Source: Vespa crabro (taxonomy: Eukaryota; Arthropoda; Insecta; Hymenoptera; Vespidae). From it: DNA of 64,000 nucleotides. Numbering within the stretch: the first letter of the stretch is position 1; every line of letters starts with the position of its first letter. This document shows, in pieces, positions 48,583-58,330 of this stretch. Under the pieces are notes generated by a model. The model had not been told where the DNA came from. It searched no databases and saw nothing but the letters and a program-made list of their open reading frames with translations. The stretch covers positions 6,909,339 through 6,973,338 of the forward strand of contig NC_060960.1 of the NCBI RefSeq assembly GCF_910589235.1, in the 5' to 3' direction. Position numbers and translations under genes: made by a program.

Positions 48583-49684
48583 CCTTTTCTTTTATCTCCA
48601 TCTTCCTTCTAACAATGTCCCTTTCTTTCTTTCGCGTTATATCCTTCTCTACCAAGAACCATTTATATATCATAGGCTTTTAAAATAATTACATTGTTTT
48701 AAGTGCCTCGATATATGCCGGCACATTTTTATAGATACCTACAAACTCCCGAAATATTCGATTATTATCGTCAAGATGTAACACGTTTCTACGTTCAATT
48801 AGAAAATTTAAATTGACAATTAATATATAAATCAATGAAAAAATTCTTTGATAATCAAGGATTCAAAGGATAAAAATTAATTCGATATTTATATCGATTG
48901 TTTCGTTCATCGATCAATGACATTAGAACGAACCTTCTTTATTATGCATGTACGATGTCGATAGGAAATAGTACGCGTTAAGTATATGTAAATGGATGGA
49001 AGAAAAGATAAAAAATAAACAAGTAATCAGCTGATATTAGGTATTAGGAAAAGTCTTGAATGAGAACGATTAGGTACGTGTTAATATCTTGACAAGATAT
49101 GATCGAGTATTTTTCTTTTTTTTTTTTTTTTCTTTTTTTTTTCCTTTTTTTTTTAAATCGACTCACCTTGCAACATCCATTGACACTCGTATTTATTTTT
49201 CAAGGATACGGATAAACATGAGAACGCGACGATAAAACACTAGTTCGTTCGTTCACGTGTACGAGCAAACTGAAACAACATCGAAGTTCATACGTAACAA
49301 CGACAAAACACACATTCGTACTTATCCCTTCTCCGACAAATTTTTTTCTCCCCAACTTTCTAAACTTTTACCCCTTTTTATCGATGGAGAGGGGAAGAAT
49401 TTTTAACTTTCTCCAACCCTTTTGCCCAATATTACCTACGAGCGACCTTTTTACCCCATTTAAAGAAGGTAACTAAAGAACGAACTTTCTCCTTCAATCA
49501 TATTTTTCTTCGTTCGTGTCGTTAAAACGAGCTCTTATTCTTTTTACTTTTCTTTCTTTCTTTCCTTTTTTTTCTTTTTTTTTTCAAAAATGTCAAAAAT
49601 CCCTACCCCCACGGTACATCCCACGGTTTTCAAATTTTCTTTCACTACGTCCAATTTTCCGTTCACATTGTCTCTGTATACTTT

Positions 49685-49770
49685 ATAAAAAAAAAAAAAA
49701 AAAAATAAAAAAAAAAAATAAAAAAAAATAAAAAAAAAAAATAAAAAAAAAATAAAAAATAAAAAAGGAA
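49685..49770. repeat. poly-A with (AAAAAAAAT)-type interruptions
   Basis: A-runs broken by single T at fairly regular spacing. It is a potential nucleosome-disfavouring tract upstream of the clean microRNA flank. Confidence 0.9.
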
Positions 49771-50859
49771 ACAATTGTCAGAAACAGTGTGTAGAGTAAC
49801 TTCACTGAAGTGCACACAGATCCGTTCGAATTGGTCGCGTCGGTAAAGAGAGTACGGTCGGTACGATGATTATTTGCTTGTTTGTTCGATCAGATAATCT
49901 TGCTTTTCTATCTCGATCGATTTCACAAAATTATTTTTCCTATCGTCTTAATAAAACATATAACGTCGAGATGTTAAGTAATATACACGTTCTGTATCAC
50001 TCTACGTTTATTCTAACGAGCAACGACTATGTCTTCTCATACGCTAATGTTCGTTACGAGTAACTGTATGACGTAAGGGCGATTAGGATTACGTAATCGT
50101 AGGTCGACGATTAGATGATAGCTATTATGGAACCCAAGCGTATCTCTAATTTAACTGTCTGCTATAACTACGGCAAGAATCATTTTGATTCGTCAACGGA
50201 CGGATCTCGTTGTGGATTGAGTTTGCCTTGGGAAAATGTTTCTAATGCACGAACGCATTTCTCAAATCGATTGTTCAAATCTTCGCAGTGGGTATGTTAA
50301 AACGAATTGAAACAGAACCTTTCAATTTAACGTAGAATTTATTTATATATTTGTCATCATTAATCACGTGTATGTACTTCGCTGAAATCGTCATATTTAA
50401 GTACGTACGTACGTATACGTCGATATTTATTACAATCGTCATTCGATAAGAATTAATTCATGTTCATGTTTTGTTTAATTGATAAAATAAAGGTCATACG
50501 AATGCAAAAAATAATAATATTATCACGAACGTTATTATAAGCTCTTTTATAAAAAGTATTTACATTGTAATTAAAAATCTTCGATTTTAATACGTAACTT
50601 TGAACCTGATAAAGAACAATCAGAATTGTTTCGATAAGAATGACTCATAGAGATTACATTTGTTTAGAAATGAAATAATGAATACATCGGATTATTGGAT
50701 TTAATCTAATACAATGTTTAATCTATTCTTATTTAAACCATCACGATATCTACAACGTCTATTATTTAATTAAGCGATCGTCTTAATATCTAATTGCGCA
50801 CAAATCATTATAGAAGTGTTATATCGAAAATATTTGAAGAGATTACGAAGAGACGATAC

Positions 50860-50897
50860 GGATGATGGTGATGATGATGATAATGATGAGGATGATC
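50860..50897 (+). repeat. degenerate (GAT)n just upstream of the hairpin
   Basis: GATGATGGTGATGATGATG followed by interrupted units. It ends 31 bp before the microRNA stem base. Confidence 0.8.
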
Positions 50898-50940
50898 CAA
50901 GTGACGAGAGAAATCCATCGTAGACCGGTGTAGCCTCCTG

Positions 50941-50963
50941 TTACGTATACTGAAGGTATACCG
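50941..50963 (-). ncRNA. mir-iab-4: mature miR-iab-4-3p arm
   Basis: On the - strand this begins CGGTATACCTTCAG and ends ACGTAA, matching the known iab-4-3p arm. End positions are approximate. Confidence 0.88.
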
Positions 50964-50964
50964 G
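50941..50964 (+). ncRNA. mir-iab-8: mature miR-iab-8-5p arm
   Basis: This 5' arm segment begins TTACGTATACTG and ends ATACCGG. It matches remembered Drosophila miR-iab-8-5p over its length. The exact 3' end needs small-RNA reads. Confidence 0.9.
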
Positions 50965-50976
50965 ACAGGAATACAC

Positions 50977-50998
50977 TCAGGATACATTCAGTATACGT
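50977..50998 (-). ncRNA. mir-iab-4: mature miR-iab-4-5p arm
   Basis: On the - strand this reads ACGTATACTGAATG and ends TCCTGA, identical to remembered insect miR-iab-4-5p. Seed positions 2-8 read CGTATAC, which sets its target set apart from that of iab-8-5p. Confidence 0.92.
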
Positions 50999-51000
50999 AC
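50979..51000 (+). ncRNA. mir-iab-8: mature miR-iab-8-3p arm
   Basis: This 3' arm segment begins AGGATACATTCAG. It pairs with the 5' arm and matches the known iab-8-3p passenger. End positions are approximate. Confidence 0.85.
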
Positions 51001-51013
51001 AGGGGGTTTCACA

Positions 51014-51660
51014 TACTTTGTCGAGACTTCATCGAGACATCATTGAAGATTGGAAGATGTTCGCCGATCATCAAATCCAAGATCATTTTGGTACTGTCAT
51101 GTAGCAACCAGATATAACAATAACTCTGAGTCTAGAAACTGCTGATCACCATTCAAAGGACCGCTTTGATTCTTTTAAACTTTTCTATTTGTATTACGAG
51201 GAAGACAGCTTTATCGTTCTTCAAAGTTGACTGCGTATATCAGGTAAGTGTCATCTTCTCTTCATTCAGAGTTTTATTTTGTACAGGTATCGATCCTTGA
51301 TATGTGTGCGATTACTTCCTGGATCACCTGTAAATAAAAAAAAAAAAGAAAAGAAAACAAACAGTCGTAATCTTTATCGTGGATATAAATTGGAAAAATG
51401 GTAAAAGAAAGAAAAAAGGAATAAAGGTATTAAAAAAGAAAAGAAAAAAGAAAAAAAAGAAAAAGGAAATAAGAATGAAGGTAAACATAAAAATAAAAAC
51501 AAAAACAAAAATAAAACGAAAAGAAAGAAAATTGTTTTGAATGTTTAATCGAACAGTAACGATAAAAATTTTCAATGATATTACGAATACGTCCACGAGT
51601 AGAGTAAGGACACCCAACATGCAGCAATGTCTGACCGGTTGCCTACTGTTTAGGGGATCG
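51014..51660. other. microRNA 3' flank
   Basis: Non-repetitive from the hairpin to about 51330, including the consensus donor at 51244. It then turns into A-rich sequence (51340-51540) before a short complex stretch. It is probably part of the + strand primary transcript. No coding frame. Confidence 0.4.
51241..51249 (+). promoter_or_regulatory. consensus 5' splice donor downstream of mir-iab-8
   Basis: The sequence is CAG|GTAAGT, a nine-of-nine match to the metazoan donor consensus, with GT at 51244. It lies 231 nt past the hairpin on the mir-iab-8 strand. Known: the Drosophila iab-8 primary transcript is spliced. Inference: the hairpin may lie in an exon ending here, or just upstream of such an exon. 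No clear acceptor was found between the hairpin and this donor. The match alone could be chance. Confidence 0.3.
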
Positions 51661-51820
51661 CGAGTGGTCGTTCCCACAAAATACTACGAGTTAGCTTGAG
51701 GTAAGAGAGCCGATCGATACTGGCACACGTATCGGTGACGCGGCTCGTTGCACGTCCGAGCGCTTAGGCGCTCTCTAGTCGAAATTCGAAGGTAAACGAG
51801 GGAAAATCGATCGGTAGAGA

Positions 51821-51872
51821 AAGAGAGAGAGAGAGAGAGACAGAGAGACAGAGAGAGAGAGAGAGAGAGAGG
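51821..51872. repeat. (GA)n microsatellite with CAGA interruptions
   Basis: GA array on the microRNA side of the CpG-rich block. Confidence 0.95.
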
Positions 51873-52130
51873 AGTGGGGGAAGAGAGAGAATCTTTACGA
51901 TAAGATATCTACATACGGCAAGAGAGCTGACTGTGACTGACTAACTGACTGACCTGACGTGTGGTCGTTCGTTCCATTATTTTGCCGATGTTCTCGATAG
52001 TTCGTCCCAATTGTATTGTTGTCAAAAGTCGGAGGAACCTTACGAAATAGCTTCCTCACGCGCGAAATTATTGCGCTTTTTTTTTTCTCCTTTCCGAGAA
52101 AATCCAACGAGGTAGGAAGTTAGATGATAA

Positions 52131-52206
52131 GAGACGAGACGAGACAAGTCGAATCGAATCGAATCGAGTCGAGTCGAATCGAGTCGAGCCAAGCCGAGCC
52201 GAGCCG
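52131..52206. repeat. degenerate pentanucleotide array
   Basis: GAGAC units, then TCGAA/TCGAG units, then GCCRA/GCCGA units, a graded series of related 5-mers over about 75 bp. Confidence 0.85.
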
Positions 52207-52337
52207 CATACCTCGAACGACGTTCACGGTGGATGTGCCGCGACTCCATTCGCGAACTGCTGCAAGATCAGCGGTAGCAGTAGAGGCAGAGGCAACGATG
52301 GTGGCGGTGGTGGCAGGAAGGAGACGACGAGCCATCA

Positions 52338-52475
52338 GAGTGAGAGAGAAAGAGAGAGAGAGAGAAAGAAAGAGAGAGAATGAGAGAGAGAGAGAGAGAA
52401 ACAAAGAGCGAAAGAGTGTACAAAAGAGATAGAGAGAGATAGAGAGAGAGTAAGAGAGAGAGAGAGAGAGAGAAT
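52338..52475. repeat. imperfect (GA)n array, about 140 bp
   Basis: GA-rich array with AAAG, TGAG and TAGA interruptions. Confidence 0.9.
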
Positions 52476-52671
52476 GAGAGTAAAGAGAAGAAAAAGGAAG
52501 CAGCCGATTTCGAAGAGGACTCGTCGCGTTAGCTCGAACCGTGACGCGTCTCGCGTTCGACTGTCGGCGTCTGGCAGCGTCGCGGCGCCCGAGGCGGCGT
52601 CACGATGATATCGAAGGCTCTCTCCTGTCCGTCCTCTGTCTCTCCTCGTGTCCTTCGCGGTTTTCTCCTCC

Positions 52672-52792
52672 GCCACCACCACCACCACCACCACCACCAC
52701 CACCACCACCACCACCACCACCACCACCACACCAGCACTACTACTTCTGCTATTACTACTAGTACTACTACTACTACTACTACTACTACTAG

Positions 52793-52831
<39 letters not shown>

Positions 52832-52850
52832 CACTACTACTACCAATACC
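52672..52850. repeat. compound (CAC)n-(ACT)n microsatellite
   Basis: CAC units to 52730, then ACT/AGT units. It gives spurious poly-His, poly-Thr, poly-Leu and poly-Val frames. Confidence 0.97.
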
Positions 52851-53029
52851 GAGATTCATCCTCTGAGAGGACCCTCGTCCTCCTTCTCCCGGGAACAACA
52901 CGACGAAGACTACGAGGAAAACGAATCTTCCTGTGAGCTCCCTATGAACGTACGAGAGAGAAAGAGAGAGAGAATAGAATAGAAAAAGAGGGAGATGCTA
53001 GGTACCGGGCTGCGCTTACGACGCCGACG

Positions 53030-53078
53030 CTCGTCATCGTCGTCGTTGTCGTCGTCGTCGTCGTCGTCGTCGTCGTCC
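53030..53078. repeat. (CGT)n microsatellite
   Basis: CpG-bearing trinucleotide array, translating to poly-Ser or, on the other strand, poly-Asp. Confidence 0.95.
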
Positions 53079-53360
53079 TTGCGCTCGCGCGCCCACACAC
53101 ATATATACATGCGAAAGAGTAGTATGGATGCCTATACAGTGGAATTACATCGAGCCGGGGTAGAAAATCTACGGGAGGGGCGACTCTTGATAACGCGCAG
53201 GGTCGAACTACCCCTCTCTCTATCTCTATCTCTCTCTTTTTCTCCTTCCCTCTCTCTCTCTCTCTCTCTCTCTCCCTCTATCTTTCTCGTTTTACTACCC
53301 CAGGCTACCGTCTCCCTCCGTCCTGGATGATTTGAGTGGAAAACGTGCGCGCGACACCTC

Positions 53361-53425
53361 TACCACCACCGCCACCACCACCACCACCACCATCACCACC
53401 ACCACCACCACCACCACCACTATCA
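53361..53425. repeat. (CAC)n microsatellite
   Basis: ACC/CAC units with occasional CAT/TAT. Confidence 0.95.
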
Positions 53426-53527
53426 CTACCACCAGCATCACCAGCTGCTTGCTACCCCTGGATATAGCGTATACTGGCGCCACCATACGGCCTTTTATGG
53501 CAAATGCTTCGTCCCCTGGCCAGTGAC

Positions 53528-53529
<2 letters not shown>

Positions 53530-53568
<39 letters not shown>
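53530..53568. repeat. (CT)n microsatellite
   Basis: Perfect CT array after GTGACGT. Confidence 0.95.
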
Positions 53569-53570
<2 letters not shown>

Positions 53571-53936
53571 TCTTTTTTTTTTGCTCTCGCTTCGATGTCA
53601 TTCCTCCTCTTCTTCTCCTACTTTTTTCCTCTTTGTTCTGCATTGCACGAGACACAGACTCTCCCTCTCGACCATTCGACTCGCATTCGCCCATGTAACT
53701 CGACGCCAAGGAGAATTATTAATTCGTGCGGCAGCCTTGCCTTTGCTTGCACTTCGACAACCACGCAGAGGCATTTGCTGCTTCGCGTTCTCTTCTATCT
53801 GTGAACAAGAATAGACCAGAAGTCGAATTTACTTTCTTTTCTTTCTCTTAACCTTTTTTTTCTTTTCTTTTCTTTCTTCTCCTTCCTTTCGTTCCTTTTT
53901 TTTTCTTTTTTTAAAAATTTACTTGCACTACTCCCT

Positions 53937-53939
<3 letters not shown>

Positions 53940-53987
<48 letters not shown>
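53940..53987. repeat. (AT)n microsatellite
   Basis: Perfect AT array. Confidence 0.97.
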
Positions 53988-53989
<2 letters not shown>

Positions 53990-54900
53990 CCTTCTCGATT
54001 GTTTAAAAATTTTTCCTTATTCCATTAAAAGAAATTTATTAACTCGAAAGTCAAGAAATAATGTTACGCAAAGTATACTCGAACGATTTCGATTGAACCG
54101 ACTTTCGATTGATTCTTATGATGACGATTGTACGTTCAACGTTTTTATTATCGTCTGGATATAATTTATTTTAAGTATATAGATAATAAAATAAAAAAAA
54201 AAAAAAAGTCTACATACTTTCTTCATTGTCATATCATTTGTCATACCTATTTCGGATCACTCGACAAAATTTTAGGCGCGAGCCTTTAATAGAAAGCGTG
54301 CCGCTCGTGGGATTTGCTCGATTTTTATAGCTCTTTTACGAGCCTTCGAGAGAAACGGTAAAACGAGAAACGGGACCACTTTTGCCGCATCTTAGACAGC
54401 GATCGTCCGTCTTTGACGATGCGAGATAGATACGCGCGGGAAAGCCGCGAATTAGGTTTGCGTATTGATGATTAATAAAAAAAAAAAAGAAAAAAAAAAA
54501 AAAAAAAGAAAGTAAAAGTAATAATTACTTATACTGAAATAACTGATAGCTCTACTTTTAAAAGTAGATAATCATATTATCGAACGTTTGATTATTATAT
54601 CTTTTTAAATGATCGATGAAAAGAATTCGATCGTACTGAACATTTGTTTGCACAGTGAATAGCTTTTGTCATTTTGTTTGTACGTTCGAAAAAAAAGAAA
54701 GAAGAAAAAGAAAAAAAGAGAAGAAAAGAGGGAAAAGTAAAATTTCACGTCGCATTGAACAATAATACATTTAATTACTTGGATCTAATGATAAATATAC
54801 AATTTCTCGATGAATCCAACGATCGAAAAATTATACAAATATATTTTAATTAAATAGAAATGTTATACCTTTTGGATTCGAACGAAGTATCTTGTTTGCT

Positions 54901-54915
54901 GCTGCCATCTATAGG
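54901..54915 (-). promoter_or_regulatory. CTCF-like binding site
   Basis: The - strand reads CCTATAGATGGCAGC. Against the CTCF consensus CCASYAGRKGGCRSY this matches 13 of 15 positions, including the whole YAGRKGGCRSY core. Known: CTCF sites mark boundary elements (Mcp, Fab-6, Fab-8) between iab domains in Drosophila. It lies 3.9 kb right of the microRNA hairpin. The reverse reading contains a GCCAT core, so a Pho/YY1-type protein is an alternative reader. A 73-residue unrecognised - strand open frame (54850-55071) overlaps the site, and I do not regard it as a gene. Confidence 0.5.
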
Positions 54916-55559
54916 GGTTACCCTCAAGTGAATCTTCGTGAACGCGGGAGCTTCTTGTGTCGAGTATCGGGTATTGATGTCCTTTAAAAAAGGAATTCGA
55001 GCGAATCGATCCAACGTTAAGCTCGATATATTAGATTCTATTTGTTCCCAGTACTTTCGTTCTTTGATCAATTCAAAACGTCGTCATCATGTAATATAGA
55101 TAAGCCCATATCTGGATCTGGATAAAAACAAAGAAATTTTAATTCAACAAATTTTTTTTCTTCTCTTTTCTATCAGCTTATCAAACGATTTTCTTATGTC
55201 AATATTTCTTTCTTTCTCTTTTTTTTTTTTTTTCTTCTTCTTCTTTTACGATACTTCCTCTCCACAGATTAACGGAACGAAGTGTCGAATTTGTAAAAAA
55301 GGAAAAATAAAAAAAAAGAAAAAATAAAAAATGTGAAAAATTTCGACTCGACCATATTCGAATATGATTTATCTTTTTACAGTTAGACGGAGAACTCGCC
55401 AATAGGTAAAACTATCGGCCTACCTACCTTCCGCATTTTATTAGTCATAGTTAAAACGTTAAACGCCTCTCTCACAATGGTTGGACACCCGGAAAGTGTA
55501 TTTTACGAGGCGACTAACGGAGTGAAAATCGTGCTTCCTCGGAGTATTCGGCAAAAGGT

Positions 55560-55571
55560 GGGGGGGGGGGG
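55560..55571 (+). repeat. poly-G run
   Basis: Twelve G in a row, followed by GAGGAGAGGGG. Confidence 0.9.
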
Positions 55572-55890
55572 AGGAGAGGGGAAGGTACTTTTATGGATGC
55601 GAATCGAGAGACGACAGGTAAAATGTACCTTTGGATATCTTTAAAAATACTTCCACGAACTTTTCATAAATAGAACTTTTCGAAAATTTCTTTTATATGT
55701 ATAAAAAAAAAAATTTCTCATCGCTTAAAACTCGCAAAGAATAATTCATTTAAAGTAATATCAATAAGTTGAGAAACTGTGTACGCTTTCGATTCAAAAG
55801 GCATCCAATAAATTTGGGACATTTTAAACGCCATTAAAACTCTTCGAGATTGCTTCTACGACCTTGGCCTTGGTCAATCGTAAAATCTTT

Positions 55891-55896
55891 TCTCTT

Positions 55897-55972
<76 letters not shown>
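55891..55972. repeat. compound (CT)n-(TATC)n microsatellite
   Basis: A CT array to 55943, then TATC units. Confidence 0.95.
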
Positions 55973-55973
<1 letters not shown>

Positions 55974-56260
55974 GTATCTATCTTTCTTATCGAACATTTA
56001 AACGAAGGTAAGAGAGAAAAAAGACGAGATATTTAAATTTCTACAAAGTGGAAACTCTAAAATATGAAAAGTAGAGAAAGAAGGAGAATGAAAAATAAGA
56101 GTGAACACGTCCCGAGATTTGTGACGTTTAATTAAGCGATATCACATGATATAAAGTATGATCGCTTACTATGGTAACTCTTGGAACTTAATCGGTCGAC
56201 TCGGCTAAAAAGAAAGGAGAAATAAGGCCATCGATAGAAAATTTGATCCCTTATGGCTCA

Positions 56261-56262
<2 letters not shown>

Positions 56263-56311
<49 letters not shown>
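56263..56311. repeat. (CT)n microsatellite
   Basis: CT array with TTT interruptions. Confidence 0.9.
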
Positions 56312-56315
<4 letters not shown>

Positions 56316-56493
56316 ATCTATCTATTTCTCACATATTATATATATACTTTTTTTCGCTCCATCTCTTTCGAGACTTCATGCATCGAATGTAGTCATAAGT
56401 AAGGTGGCTACGCTAAAATCGCTGGTCAATAACTTGACTCGTGCATCGCTCGGTAAATTGTCGTAAAACTCGAAAAACGAACGTAGTAAGAAA

Positions 56494-56496
<3 letters not shown>

Positions 56497-56531
<35 letters not shown>
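56497..56531. repeat. (GA)n microsatellite
   Basis: Perfect GA array. Confidence 0.95.
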
Positions 56532-56535
<4 letters not shown>

Positions 56536-56880
56536 ACAAAAAAAAAAAAAGAAAAAAAGAAAGATACGAAAGAAGCAAGCGAAATAATGTTGCGGTAGTG
56601 TAATGACCGAATGGATGTAAGATACCTACGTAAGTCTTTGAGGCCTTTGGTAATTATAATAATGACTTGGTACGAGCACGAGCCCCATAAGAATGTATGT
56701 CTACGTAGAAAAATATGGTCGGTCTGTAAGAACAAGTATACCGAAGTATTTACGTTCTCGATCGTTATTACTTCTCTTTACTCGACTCGCGATACCGTTT
56801 CTCGTGTTCAACTAATAGTACTTACCTACTGGTAGTAGTAAAGGCCTTATTACGCAATTACTGGCTACGTAATTTCGGTT

Positions 56881-56881
<1 letters not shown>

Positions 56882-56919
<38 letters not shown>
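56882..56919. repeat. (GA)n microsatellite
   Basis: Perfect GA array. Confidence 0.95.
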
Positions 56920-56921
<2 letters not shown>

Positions 56922-57521
56922 AGAGAAAGAGAGAGATATCTCTTTTATGCTTGCATCCTCTCTATTCCACGGAGAGGACGAGGAACGCGGACGTTTCCTA
57001 TCGTACAGATTTTTTCTCCCTCCCTGCCCCCCCCCCCCTCGCCACCTCTCACCCCACTTCCACCCTTCCCTCCGCAAAGAAGAAAATTCTCTAAAAGAGA
57101 TTCGTGAGACGCGAATGTTACGATTACGGTAATATAGATCCTTCGACGAAATCGTATTTTATACCTTTTAAGTTCGTCTTCTATAAATATATAAAAAAAA
57201 AGAACAACGTTCGAAACTTTCTTAAGGGATATTATTAAAATTCTTCGGTGTGATAAAATAATTCTATCGCGAGTAATACGGAAGAAAGGGAGAGAAAAAA
57301 AAGGGGGGATGGGGCGGAGGAAAAAAATGAAAAAAAGAAAGAAAATTATGAAAATGAAAAGAGATCTTGTGCCTATCTGTGCCTTATAATGATTTGAAAT
57401 ATCTTCGAGATATTTACTCTGAAGAGAAAAAAGAACAAACAAAAAAACGAACGAACAAACGAACGAACAAAATGAAAAAGCACGAGATAAAGGAGAATCG
57501 TCGATAAGAGAGAGACAGAGA

Positions 57522-57528
<7 letters not shown>

Positions 57529-57584
<56 letters not shown>
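57529..57584. repeat. (GA)n microsatellite
   Basis: About 55 bp, nearly perfect. Confidence 0.97.
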
Positions 57585-57587
<3 letters not shown>

Positions 57588-57700
57588 TAATAAATACTTC
57601 AACTCAACTTGAGATGGGCTACGAGATTAAGTACTTTACTTATTTACTTACGCTTAATTGCAAACCAGGAGTATAGATAGAAAGGTATAAAAGAACGCGT

Positions 57701-57819
57701 ACTACCTCGATAGTTCGAGGTAGAGAGAAGTCCATGGGACGGACGACGAGGTGGATGCAGCGCCACGTTTAGGACGTTGCATTCGAGTATATCCCCTTGT
57801 GGTGGGAAAGAGAAGAGAC

Positions 57820-57850
<31 letters not shown>

Positions 57851-58330
57851 AGAAGAAAAGGAAAAAAAGAAAAAAGAGAAAGAAGGGGAAGATGAAGGGG
57901 AAGAGAGTATGGTAAGAGTGGGGATGACTCCGTTGGACTATGGAGAGGGGTCAGAAGGACCGACGAGGAGTCTCCGGTTTGGTGGAAGGGGCGAGCCTAC
58001 GAATCGAGCAGCCGGGCAGACAGGTTCGCACAGATGCGCGGCGGCCATCATGAATGCCTGTAAAATATGTATTCTCGTGTGGCTCGCTCGGGTAAGACGG
58101 GAGTGAGAGTGAGATAGAGAAAGAGATAGAGAGAGGGGGAGATAGAGAGAGATAGAGAGAGAGAGAGAGAGGGGGATAGAGAATGAGAAAAGTAGTGGGA
58201 GAGAAAGACGAGGAAAGAAACAGCTTTGGACGAGCAGTGGGACGAGCCGAGAAGAAGGAAGGGGAAGGGGTAGTGTAGGGTAGATGAAAAAGAGGAACAG
58301 AAAGAGAACAGTATGCATCCGCAGTTTCAT
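57701..58330. other. GC-richer purine-biased block
   Basis: (AAG)n and GA-rich sequence around a complex core at 57900-58100 that includes GGCGGCCATCATG (GCCAT core at about 58043). A + frame of 109 codons and an opposing 130-codon frame overlap here. Both are driven by purine-rich repeats and neither is recognised. Confidence 0.3.
57827..57856. repeat. (AAG)n microsatellite
   Basis: Trinucleotide array, translating to poly-Glu. Confidence 0.9.

Larger units (their letters stand above)
46561..50858. other. AT-rich spacer leading to the microRNA
   Basis: (ATT)n, (AT)n, poly-A/T and GA/CT tracts. The island 48060-48400 is non-repetitive at its ends and has three GCCAT cores (48061, about 48080 on the -, 48329). 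A clean non-repetitive stretch runs 49790-50855, just upstream of mir-iab-8. It contains an unrecognised 61-codon frame (50115-50300) and TGACGTAA near 50068. Confidence 0.5.
50929..51013 (+). ncRNA. mir-iab-8: mir-iab-8 microRNA precursor hairpin (+ strand)
   Basis: Seen: an imperfect stem-loop of about 85 nt. Twelve consecutive pairs join ACGTATACTGAA on the 5' arm to TTCAGTATACGT on the 3' arm. They are extended inward by GTAT/ATAC after one mismatch, and outward by CCTCCT/AGGGGG (one G-U) and TGT/ACA. The terminal loop is about 17 nt around 50963-50979. Known: both arms match insect miR-iab-8, which is encoded antisense to miR-iab-4 between abd-A and Abd-B. In Drosophila it represses Ubx, abd-A and the cofactors hth and exd, and it derives from a long spliced ncRNA that runs toward abd-A. 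Neighbours: a degenerate (GAT)n run ends about 30 nt upstream, and a consensus splice donor lies 231 nt downstream. The identification rests on remembered mature sequences, which match essentially base for base. Expression cannot be judged from sequence. Confidence 0.96.
50929..51013 (-). ncRNA. mir-iab-4: mir-iab-4 microRNA precursor hairpin (- strand, antisense to mir-iab-8)
   Basis: Seen: the reverse complement of the same stem also folds, as a near-palindromic hairpin must. On this strand the 5' arm begins ACGTATACTGAATG and the 3' arm begins CGGTATACCTTCAG, which is the arm order of insect mir-iab-4. Known: miR-iab-4 and miR-iab-8 come from opposite strands of one hairpin, have offset seeds, and target posterior Hox mRNAs, Ubx best documented. 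In Drosophila iab-4 is transcribed opposite to the Hox coding strand. Inference: a - strand primary transcript would start right of 51 kb, possibly in the CpG-rich block at 51.66-53.8 kb, and run left through the window. No promoter or polyadenylation site is proven here. Confidence 0.95.
51661..53810. promoter_or_regulatory. CpG-rich block right of mir-iab-4/8; candidate - strand promoter region
   Basis: GC and CpG content rise sharply, especially at 51700-51790, 52490-52640 and 53000-53180. Embedded are (GA)n, a degenerate pentanucleotide array, (CAC)n, (ACT)n, (CGT)n and (CT)n. Long frames on both strands are poly-His/Thr/Val/Asp/Ser artefacts of these. It begins 0.65 kb upstream of mir-iab-4 in - strand sense, so a primary-transcript promoter is plausible but unproven. 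TTTATGGC (Abd-B-like) is at 53494. Confidence 0.3.
53811..57700. other. AT-rich spacer with CTCF-like site
   Basis: (AT)n at 53940, poly-A, several (CT)/(GA) tracts, a G12 run at 55560 and a C12 run at 57027. Unique islands lie at 54240-54470, 54840-55110 (with the CTCF-like site), 55400-55560, 55740-55890, 56100-56260 and 56590-56880. GACCTTGGCCTTGGTCA at about 55860 holds two nuclear-receptor-like half-sites. No gene. Confidence 0.5.

Noticed and set aside
49161..49171. - strand donor CAAG|GTGAGT with upstream open stretch
   Set aside because: A good donor, but no matching acceptor or recognisable peptide; too weak to list as an exon.
50115..50300. 61-codon + strand frame upstream of the microRNA
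   Set aside because: Repeat-free but unrecognised, and short enough to occur by chance. It is described as part of the clean microRNA flank only.
52335..52901. 188-codon - strand open frame
   Set aside because: It is built from (ACT)n, (CAC)n and (GA)n arrays and gives poly-Ser, poly-Val and Ser-Leu. It is a low-complexity artefact.
54850..55071. 73-codon - strand frame with complex composition
   Set aside because: No recognised family and no splice or promoter context. The overlapping CTCF-like site is a simpler reason for any conservation.
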